From Planctomycetaceae bacterium (lineage in GTDB: Bacteria > Planctomycetota > Planctomycetia > Pirellulales > UBA1268): a stretch of DNA of 48,308 nucleotides. Shown here piece by piece: positions 42,199 to 48,308 of the stretch (position 1 is the first letter of the stretch; each line of letters starts with the position of its first letter). The notes under the pieces are model-generated. The model was not told where the DNA came from. It saw only the letters and a program-made list of their open reading frames with translations, and ran no database searches. The position numbers were made by a program, and so were the translations under genes. The stretch covers positions 1 to 48,308 of the forward strand of contig CANFQO010000018.1 of NCBI GenBank assembly GCA_947449135.1, in the 5' to 3' direction.

Positions 42199-43428
42199 TT
42201 ACTCCGATGGGGCAACGGCATTATTCGACAATGTTACTAGGGCATGCGCCGCGTGACAATAGGGGCAGTAGTGTTCTTGTATGGCGTCTTGACTTGCGCA
42301 CAACAAGCTCTCTTGCAAGAACTCGGCTGCCCGTTGAAAGACTTCGTCTGAAGGCAGCATGTCCGGCAAGACAAGGTACATCCAGTCAACGTGATGCCCG
42401 GTGACGTGAACGCGAAGATGCCGCTGGTTCGGCGAATCACTATTTCGAACTGAATACGCTGGAGAACTGTACGCGTGCCATCCAACCGGCCAGCTGCCGT
42501 CTGCGAGTTGCGAATCTGTAAGCCGAGTTACATGCTTACCTAGGTGCTGGCGAATCATGGCTCGCCGTAACTCCGATAAAACAGGACGTTCGAAATCTGC
42601 GCGAAGCAAAACAGCCAACGCCTCAAGTAGGTGAATCCCGTGGCAGGCCAAACCATCAGAGTTAAATTGCCGCCGCATTAGTTCATCAGCCATTTGGTCA
42701 AAGTGAAATCGATGACCAAACTTATTTACCCATGTTCTCTGGGGCGGTAAGTACATTGCCAAAGCGATACACACCCATTCGATTTGCGGATCGTTCGTGT
42801 TGTAGTTGGCCACAGTATCCTGAAGTATGTCACGGACGGCGAACGTGCCCGTGTCCGTCGTCAATTCTTGGGTGAGGGGAATTCCGTGTTTTGCGAATTC
42901 ACTCAGAAGCTGCCCCCAATGAGATTGCCGCTCAAGCTGAAAGCGACTGTCGCGCGGGTCAACTAGTCGGTTATGGAGCCCATATTGCGTTTCCACGAAG
43001 ATCGGGCTGCCAAAGTACGCCGTTGCGAGTTCGTTGCTGTAGATCACTTCCTTGAGCGAGGGGAGGCGATCAGCCCTCGAAGGCCAAGGGATCTCCATAT
43101 CCAAGCCGAGCACCATGGCTGCGTGCATCAGCCCCCCCAACGGCGATCTTTGCCGAGGCATTACCCGCTGGACAGCCATCAAGGTCTGTTCGGCATCCAA
43201 GCACACCGACACCGACTTGAGTGGACGGACGGACACGGGATAGGACTGCACGCTCGATTGGAGCACCTCATGAGCGGAGGAGCTATAGCCAGGTGCGGAG
43301 GGATCGAATTGGTCGCCCTTACTCGACAATCTCAAATGCACAAATGCTGCCAAGGATGTCGCAATACAGACTAGCGACAGGAGGCGAATCGCTTTGTCGT
43401 CACGGATCGATTGTGTTGCTCTTTCCAT
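42199..43428 (-). CDS. Alpha/alpha-toroid protein (terpene-cyclase/prenyltransferase-like repeats)
   Basis: A 409-residue protein with an N-terminal span (LLSLVCIATSLAAFVHLRL) and a mostly helical body. The segment LTDSQLADGSWPVGWHAY near residues 312-329 is a QxxDGSW-type repeat of the squalene-cyclase/prenyltransferase toroid. Other repeats are weaker, and a second helical half has HLLEALAVLLRADFERP and EFLQESLLCAS. The DxDD acid of cyclases is not seen, so it may be a binding scaffold rather than an enzyme. It ends in a short Cys/His-rich segment (EHYCPYCHAAHAL). It is the first gene of the minus-strand cluster. Confidence 0.6.
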   Translation of the reverse strand: MERATQSIRDDKAIRLLSLVCIATSLAAFVHLRLSSKGDQFDPSAPGYSSSAHEVLQSSVQSYPVSVRPLKSVSVCLDAEQTLMAVQRVMPRQRSPLGGLMHAAMVLGLDMEIPWPSRADRLPSLKEVIYSNELATAYFGSPIFVETQYGLHNRLVDPRDSRFQLERQSHWGQLLSEFAKHGIPLTQELTTDTGTFAVRDILQDTVANYNTNDPQIEWVCIALAMYLPPQRTWVNKFGHRFHFDQMADELMRRQFNSDGLACHGIHLLEALAVLLRADFERPVLSELRRAMIRQHLGKHVTRLTDSQLADGSWPVGWHAYSSPAYSVRNSDSPNQRHLRVHVTGHHVDWMYLVLPDMLPSDEVFQRAAEFLQESLLCASQDAIQEHYCPYCHAAHALVTLSNNAVAPSE

Positions 43429-44327
43429 ATCTTGCCCAATAAATCAAACGCAATCATTGATGCGCACGCGGCAAAAGTATCTACGGTAACGTCCGGGCCT
43501 TTGAAGCATCCCAAAATGTGTAGTCCGTCGACGATCTTCGATCGCACGAAGTCCTGCCTGCGGAAAAACGCGACCGTACTTTGGATCATTGTGGGTCGGC
43601 AGGGAGCTACGCTTGAGTTGACCATGTACCGTTGTGATTACCATCGATACCCCGTAGGCGAGATGTACGGCATATAACCCTCGTGTACAGCGACAAGGGG
43701 AGTCACTACCGACAGCGTCCAAAGGACAACTTGACTCGATCTGACGGGCAGCGCACGAGTGAAAACGTTGCGAGACTTGCCTGCGCGGTCTCGTTGTGAA
43801 ATGCTCAGCCGGCTTGATCATTGGCTCCCACCCCAACATCCGAACGAACTGTACAGATGCATGGCCCCGGCTGTTCTGTGTTCTAGCTTAAAGGGAGAGG
43901 TCGCCGTGCGCCAACATGCCGCACGGCGATTCGGCCTTGAATTCCTCGGCGTTTAGACCGAAGCCGCGGAGGTCGTGGGCTCCCGCCTAGGAGCCCCGCT
44001 GGCCAAGGCCCCATCCCTATGAAGCGTGCCTTGGCGGCCGTGACAACCGCAGCATCGCAACAGTGGCTTAAAATGCAGCCTTTTTGGGGATCGATGGAGT
44101 GTTGCTTGGGACCGATCAGCCAAGCCGAGACGCCTGGCTGGCCTCCCTTCTAACCTCGCGGAGCCTGTGTACCCGACGACGCACTCGTGTCACGAAAGTC
44201 TCCAGGAGCCAACGACTTCGGTTCACGGTTAGCAGTCCGTGGCCAAAGTCCCCTTCGCGCCTTTCCAGACGGCGCTAAACTGCTGACATCGGCTACGGAT
44301 TGATTGGAGACCGACCCAGAAGGGGGC
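43429..44327. other. Gap of 0.9 kb with two hairpins, no gene
   Basis: No frame has family resemblance or a ribosome binding site. Two perfect inverted repeats stand out: CGCCGTGCG (43902-43910) with CGCACGGCG (43920-43928), and GGGCTCC (43977-43983) with GGAGCCC (43990-43996). They may be recombination or transcription-stop structures at the border between the AT-rich cluster and the transposase debris. Confidence 0.45.
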
Positions 44328-44857
44328 ATGGCACTCGGGAAACGACGTCGGGAGCGGCAACTCGAGGCCTTCGTCTCGGCCTCTGACCTGCCGCAGTCTC
44401 CCGGGCATCCGTTCTAAACAGCTTAGCACCGGCTCCTCGCCGAAAACGACTTCCACTCCTTTGCCGACGCTCTGTACGCTCCGTTTTCCGGGGGGGTACG
44501 GGGCGTCCTTCGATTCCGCGGAGTGTCTCCTTTCGGATAACGTTCGTGGGGTAGTTCGAGAGCCTGCCGTCGCACCGCAGCATCGCGTGGCGATTTGCCG
44601 ACAGCCGGTCACTGGCGGAGTTTCTCGTACTGGGTACGGCGGAAGATATCCCCGACCAATCGTCGATCGGCAAGTCGCACAAGCGCCTGCTGAAGGACGT
44701 GTTCGACGAGGTCTTTCGCTTCATCCTTCGTTTGGCGGCCCGGAAGGGCCTACTCTGGGGCGACAAGCTCGGCATTGACTTCACAACAATCCAGGCGACC
44801 GCCTCGATAAAGTCGGCCATCCGCAGAGCCCCCAGGAAAGGGCAGGAAGGACTACAC
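44328..44857 (+). pseudogene. IS1182-like transposase, broken
   Basis: An ATG at 44328 opens ALGKRRRERQLEAFVSASDL then a stop at 44415. Beyond several frame changes the DDE domain resumes in another frame with LPSHRSIAWRFADSRSLAEF, EDIPDQSSIGKSHKRLLKDV and DKLGIDFTTIQATASIK. This is the N-terminal half of an IS1182/DUF772-type transposase; the catalytic C-terminal half is missing. It is dead. Confidence 0.75.
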
Positions 44858-44937
44858 GAAGAAGCGCCCCAAGAAGGCTGGCCTCGAGGCCAGTTCCGCC
44901 TTCCAAACCCATTCCCCAACCCAAGAAGGAAATACCA

Positions 44938-44968
44938 CCATGCTGAAACTCCATGCTGGCGTCATACG
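44938..44968 (+). pseudogene. Fragment of the gene copied from 34874
   Basis: AAGGAA and an ATG at 44940 are followed by codons for MLKLHAGV, which is the exact start of the protein at 34874, with only a few base changes. After the GTC codon the sequence changes abruptly to DNA of an IS91-like transposase on the other strand. So a second copy of this gene once stood here and was cut by an insertion or deletion. Confidence 0.7.
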
Positions 44969-45325
44969 CCTGCCATTACAGGACGGGCAGACACCGCGGC
45001 CCTTGCAGGAGAACGCGACGACGAACCCTGTGCCGCAGCCGGTGCACAGTGCAAGGGCGAATCCGAAGCACAGAATGCCGCCTTTGGGATAGTCGCGAAG
45101 TTCCTCCTCGACGGAGCCCGGCACGGGCCGCTCGGCCGCTTCCCGCCACGCGAGCCAGCTGTCCAGGTTCTCGGACACGATCGCTTGGAGCGGCGTCTTC
45201 TCGGGGCGGCGCCGCCCGTAACGGCGAGTGGCACGACGAGCCCACGGCGTGCCGCCGGATGGCCCGGCGACAGGTCGGGCTGCTCGTGACGGCGTGCAGA
45301 ACGTGACCACCAAAGCGGTTCGCAT
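44963..45325 (-). pseudogene. IS91-family transposase, N-terminal fragment
   Basis: The frame reads YGRRRPEKTPLQAIVSENLD, then CFGFALALCTGCGTGFVVAF and SCKGRGVCPSCNGRRM, the zinc-binding N-terminal domain of IS91 transposases with its CxxC and CxxC pairs. It ends abruptly after GRRM at 44963, where the fragment of the 34874-type gene begins. The relaxase-like HUH domain is absent, so this is a remnant. Confidence 0.8.
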
Positions 45326-45573
45326 CCCGGCGGTGTCCCGCTAGGAATGACGAGCGCGGCGGCCTTCGGGGGCAAAAGCGATCCCAAAGATGGCCACGTC
45401 GGCGGCGACGTAATGCCGCTGATGGCAGGCATCCCATCCAGGGGCAGTCGCCATCTCGGCAAAACCTCCATATGTCGATGTCACGATCGCTACAAATCCC
45501 GCCACATTCTTGAGCCAAAAAATGGCTACGTCAGAGGCGGGGAATCCGTCATCTTTCGAAGCTCTGCGTGTGA
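45326..45573. other. Gap with short imperfect repeats
   Basis: The strings AGATGGCCACGTCGGCGG and AAATGGCTACGTCAGAGG about 120 bp apart look like diverged copies, and ACGTCG/CGACGT gives a small dyad. No gene is seen. Confidence 0.35.
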
Positions 45574-46659
45574 TCACTCCCATTGAAGAACAGTCCGTAG
45601 GCCCTGAAACAGTCGATGGCTCATTCCCATTCGATGACAGCGGCCGACAACAACTCCAGGCGGTACGCCGATTCTCTTAGCAAGGCCGACTACGTCCGCT
45701 TTTGAGCAGTGTGGAAGAAGTGCCGCCAGTTCAGGGTCGAAGCGAGGCGGAATCAGGATATATCGGGCGAACTCATCCGCCTCTTGTTCCGCTCTCGCGT
45801 TTTCCGCGGATTCTCCATCCTCAACGAAGACCTGCTTTTTGCCGTGCTTCAAGATGTGTGCTGCCTCATGAAAAAAGGAAAAGAGGACTTGGTCCACCTT
45901 CTTGAACTTCAGGCTTAGCTGCAAAATTGCTTCATCTTTGCACGCCCACCGGGTCGCACCGCTCACGCTTGCGCCTGGGATCTCTTTAACGAATACAACT
46001 GCCACTCCCGCGCTGCGGCATTGTTCAATCATGGCCTGGTGCCAAACTTTCACCGGCTGATCGATGACGCGACGAATTTGGCCAATCGCCACTCGGAACT
46101 TCTTCTCGTCGTAGGGCTCGCAATCAACGCGCTGCGCTTCGATCTCGCCCATTCGTAGCCAGGTTGCCACCGCAACGGGGTGCTTCTTCGCAACACTGCC
46201 TCCTCGGAAATGAACGGTGGGTTTCACATGGGCTTCCCGCCAAGCGGCCACACTACTCACCCGGAAAAACTGTAGAGCCTGACGAACTCGCACGGACTTG
46301 TCCGCGCTGTCTTCCACATAACCGCGGGCGACGAGCTCCTTCCAGGGGATCTCTTTCAGCCACTCCACGTCGGCCGCAAGGCGTGACGATGCATGCCGGC
46401 GTGCTAGCGACTCACGGTATGCCAGCTCGCGGTTATTCCAGAAGGAAGCCGATGCCCCAAGCACCAACTCAAGCCGACGAGCGGTTTCGAGGGTAATGGG
46501 CGCGTCGCCGGAAATGATCTGGCTGATCGTCTTCTCGGCCATGTCGGTACGAATCGCAAGGTCGGCCTGCGCCATGCCTCGCTCTTCAAGTAGCTCTCGA
46601 AGCGTGTCGCCGGGGGGGACGGCGTAATCCGGTTGAAATGCGTGAGTTGTGGCCGCCAT
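45574..46659 (-). CDS. higA: HigA-type antitoxin fused to an ImmA/IrrE metallopeptidase
   Basis: A 361-residue protein. Residues about 15-75 are a Cro/C1-type HTH of the HigA/VapI group (DTLRELLEERGMAQADLAIR, KTISQIISGDAPITLETARR). After a linker, an ImmA/IrrE domain follows with zinc motif HEAAHILKHG and a downstream EQEADEFARYILIPP with the third ligand Glu. The start at 46659 is fixed by AGAGGA ten bases upstream. It follows higB by 14 bp. HigA-ImmA fusions act as antitoxin and repressor, and the peptidase part can degrade a partner. It probably represses the promoter at 47025-47062. Confidence 0.88.
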   Translation of the reverse strand: MAATTHAFQPDYAVPPGDTLRELLEERGMAQADLAIRTDMAEKTISQIISGDAPITLETARRLELVLGASASFWNNRELAYRESLARRHASSRLAADVEWLKEIPWKELVARGYVEDSADKSVRVRQALQFFRVSSVAAWREAHVKPTVHFRGGSVAKKHPVAVATWLRMGEIEAQRVDCEPYDEKKFRVAIGQIRRVIDQPVKVWHQAMIEQCRSAGVAVVFVKEIPGASVSGATRWACKDEAILQLSLKFKKVDQVLFSFFHEAAHILKHGKKQVFVEDGESAENARAEQEADEFARYILIPPRFDPELAALLPHCSKADVVGLAKRIGVPPGVVVGRCHRMGMSHRLFQGLRTVLQWE

Positions 46660-46673
46660 GGCTGCTGTTTCCT

Positions 46674-47006
46674 CTAGTGGTAGTCGCCGATGGCGACGAT
46701 CTCGATTTTGGTGACTTTGTCCCAATTCAAAGTGCCAGAGTCGTTCAGGGGAAGCGGGTCGTTCGCCGATCGAAACACGAGTCGGTCCGGATGCACAAGG
46801 TCGAGCGCACAATGCCAACGCAGGTCCGCTGTCAATTGGTGGCATCGGCCGGGAAGGTTCCGAAACTCCCCCAGGTGGTTGGCTGCCACCAAGTCGCTGA
46901 GGCGAGTTTGAATGAGTTTTGCCATCCGCGGCCCATAATCGCCGCGTAGTTTGCTTGCAGAGTTGCAGAGCTTTTGGAGCTTCCCCGTGGAAAACGTCAC
47001 TTCCAT
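46674..47006 (-). CDS. higB: HigB-type (RelE superfamily) toxin
   Basis: A 110-residue protein of the HigB/RelE fold: a helical N-terminus (MEVTFSTGKLQKLCNSASKL) and LGEFRNLPGRCHQLTADLRW, then DLVHPDRLVFRSAND and KIEIVAIGDYH. It would cleave mRNA at the ribosome. The order toxin first, then the larger antitoxin with the short gap, is the higBA order. The ATG at 47006 has AAGGG seven bases upstream; a TTG at 47021 behind GGAG is an alternative. The promoter and operator lie directly upstream. Confidence 0.85.
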   Translation of the reverse strand: MEVTFSTGKLQKLCNSASKLRGDYGPRMAKLIQTRLSDLVAANHLGEFRNLPGRCHQLTADLRWHCALDLVHPDRLVFRSANDPLPLNDSGTLNWDKVTKIEIVAIGDYH

Positions 47007-47024
47007 AGGTCGCCCTTCCAACTC

Positions 47025-47062
47025 CTTTACGTGTATGGTAAAGAGAATTGTCGGCGTGTCAA
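47025..47062 (-). promoter_or_regulatory. Promoter and operator of higBA
   Basis: On the minus strand TTGACA (47062-47057) and TACCAT (47040-47035) are spaced by 16 bases, a good sigma-70 pair. The -10 box lies inside the perfect inverted repeat CTTTAC-7-GTAAAG (47025-47043), where a HigA dimer could bind and block transcription. Higher AT content than its surroundings supports this. Confidence 0.72.
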
Positions 47063-47564
47063 TGGGAAGTCTTTACGTTATTGGTTAAGATGAACGGCGG
47101 CAAGGCATGGGGCGTCGGGGTAGACTTCGCTGGCTTTGTCCATCTCGGCGGCGCAGCGGTGCCGCGATTGATCCGTGCGACTCACGTTTCAGAAGATCTG
47201 GACGGATAGCCCTGGCAATGTCACCTCCGCAACCGTTTCTCGGCTGATGAGCGGCTCGGGAGCTGCGTGCCCCGTCTCCCGGTCCGGAACAGGTGGCACT
47301 CAAAACGGCCCCCCCCCCCCCGGGAGTGGCTGTTTTCTGGCGTCGGCGCGGAGTCTCTCCCGTCCGGCCCCATGGCGGCTTCGGTGATGACTCGCGTCCG
47401 GAACGGCTCACAGGCTATGGATGTCCATCGCGGGCAGATCGTCTACCGTCGCTTGAAAGACATCGCGATCGTCATGGACCTGGACGAGTTCTCCCCAGTC
47501 GGTGGGCGGGCCTCGAGCGAGAGCGAGCGGCGGCGGCACCAAAAACCCACCACCGCCCGCGCCC
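47063..47564. other. Gap with a 13-base C tract
   Basis: A run of 13 C (47309-47321) is the main feature, followed by a dense GC-rich region with a run of GAGCGAG-type repeats (about 47510-47530). No gene is supported. A small fragment encoding IVYRRLKDIAIVMDLDEF (about 47435-47488) has no start. Confidence 0.35.
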
Positions 47565-47924
47565 TCACTCCCTCAACCCCTGCCCCCTCGCCCAACTGCG
47601 AGCGTCCAGATCGAGCTGCGCGTGATCAATGCCCTCAAGGCTCCGCTGGCACTCGAAGATCAGCTCGTTCAGCACCCTCACGCCCGCATCCAAGTCCGCG
47701 TGTCTGATCCCGTCGGCGTGCCCGGGGTCGAACTCATAGATCTGCGGCATACGTCTGGCGTTTGTCGTGAGTTTGGCCAAGAACTCCAAGTAGGGCGACG
47801 CGAATTCTTTCTTCTTGCGGCCCGAGTGGTATTTGGGGTCGCCGAACTTGTTCCGTCGGGCGTTCCTGAGCATGGCCAAAAGCTCCCGGCCTGCTGGATC
47901 GTTGAATGAACTCGCAGATGACAT
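47565..47924 (-). CDS. Hypothetical protein of 119 residues
   Basis: The ATG at 47924 has AGGAGG five bases upstream, so the gene is believable. The protein is charged and helical (GRELLAMLRNARRNKFGDPK, then EFASPYLEFLAKLTTNARR, later DLDAGVRVLNELIFECQRS). A basic stretch HSGRKKKEFA lies near residue 37. No family is recognised. It lies between the toxin-antitoxin pair and the integrase remnant, on the same strand as both. Confidence 0.6.
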   Translation of the reverse strand: MSSASSFNDPAGRELLAMLRNARRNKFGDPKYHSGRKKKEFASPYLEFLAKLTTNARRMPQIYEFDPGHADGIRHADLDAGVRVLNELIFECQRSLEGIDHAQLDLDARSWARGQGLRE

Positions 47925-48101
47925 GGCATCCTCCTTGATGCGTTGGGTGTGCCGGGCTTCTTGGGCCGCGGCAGGAATCCGTACTTTCTGGCGTTTCACC
48001 TGTTCGCGGACGACGAAAACCATGAACTTTCGTGTCAGTTTCGGCGTCGAGCTAGCCACTATTTTAGCGCATCGAGGCACCTGATTCGGCATGGTTTCTC
48101 C

Positions 48102-48308
48102 TCACACGCCTCCGAAACTACAGGGAACCACGGGCCAGACCATGTGTGTTGCGAAATGCTGCGCCCGCCGCCAGGAATCAACATGCCGCGTGAGTGATTC
48201 CACGACCGCAGCGGGCATCACCGTCACCCGATCCTTGTTCCCCTTCGCCTCGCGGATCATCAGCTCCCGACGAGAGAAATCCACGTCCTTCACCCGCAGC
48301 CGCAAAGC
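48102..48308 (-). pseudogene. Integron-type tyrosine recombinase, 3' part, truncated
   Basis: The frame continues past the right edge. It begins ALRLRVKDVDFSRRELMIRE and goes on AKGNKDRVTVMPAAVVESL, the beta-hairpin region of IntI-type integrases with its catalytic Lys in GNKDR. The usual sequence continues through the H-x-x-R and Tyr motifs, but here similarity stops after RHVDSWRRAQH and the frame ends 18 codons later. So the part visible lacks the catalytic box. Upstream residues, including the first catalytic Arg, lie outside the window. If it is an integron integrase, attI and the cassettes would be on the right, outside. Confidence 0.75.

Noticed and set aside
43444-43839. Minus-strand 131-codon frame upstream of the toroid gene
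   Set aside because: No family resemblance, no ribosome binding site and an irregular residue mix.
19910-44040. Possible att direct repeat CGTGCCTTGGCGG near 19,911 and 44,025
   Set aside because: Only 13 bases match, neither site lies at the tRNA junction, and the flanks do not match.
48102-48170. HFATHM as an integrase box (HxxATH)
   Set aside because: It follows directly after the beta-hairpin region without the intervening helices, so it is probably coincidence after a frameshift or deletion.

Overview
The window reads as a planctomycete chromosome, most likely of the Pirellulales type. The evidence is a large exported protein with an LEPR-XLL-like N-terminal motif, a PEP-CTERM-type protein, an autotransporter-repeat protein, DUF1573 and NIPSNAP family proteins, a GC-rich left half, and a 156-bp hairpin-bearing repeat. 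This is inferred from gene content; no taxonomic marker gene is present.

Left part (1-19.54 kb) looks like resident chromosome. From the left: the 5' part of a secreted beta-repeat protein; a rhodanese/DUF2892 protein; a class II Fic protein with a small nucleotidyltransferase behind it; a fatty acid desaturase; three tandem 156-bp repeats; a sulfotransferase; and a compact oleA-oleBC-oleD operon (overlapping genes, OleB and OleC fused) predicted to make long-chain olefins by head-to-head condensation of fatty acyl chains. Then come a NIPSNAP protein, an LssY_C protein, two coiled-coil or Spy-like envelope proteins, a 1018-residue protein with a GH64-like domain, and an outer-membrane barrel protein.

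At 19,542-19,580 a tRNA-Arg(UCU) gene stops at the 3' edge of its anticodon loop. Everything to its right looks like acquired DNA, so I read this as the left edge of an integrative element, with only the 5' half of the tRNA kept. The right end of the window carries the truncated 3' part of an integron-type tyrosine recombinase.

Inside the island (19.58-48.3 kb) there are several blocks. (a) 20.0-22.5 kb: an acid-ceramidase/NAAA-like Ntn hydrolase, a lysine-rich winged-helix-like protein, and a LuxR-type regulator with a degenerate receiver. (b) 22.7-30.1 kb, GC-rich, plus strand: a tightly overlapped set including an ART-like protein, membrane proteins, Ycf35/DUF1257, DUF2997, DUF6878-like, DUF6915-like and a Ycf46-type AAA+ ATPase, with a TTAAC/GTTAA motif array before the ATPase gene and 20-bp iteron-like repeats before a DUF3150-like gene. 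(c) 30.2-32.1 kb and 36.6-43.4 kb, visibly more AT-rich, minus strand: two clusters of exported proteins (DUF1573, LolA/RseB-like proteins with C-terminal anchors, a C39-like cysteine peptidase, a BPL_N/amidotransferase-like protein, an alpha/alpha-toroid protein), each with short secreted Cys-rich peptides. This is the best candidate for an undescribed system. (d) 33.0-36.3 kb: a stand-alone DUF4062 protein and a small operon ending in a PD-(D/E)XK nuclease with an Fe-S-type Cys set. (e) 44.3-48.3 kb: transposase debris (IS1182-like, IS91-like), a fragment copied from an island gene, a higB-higA/ImmA toxin-antitoxin pair with a recognisable promoter and operator, and the integrase remnant.

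All family calls come from reading motifs by eye; no searches were run.
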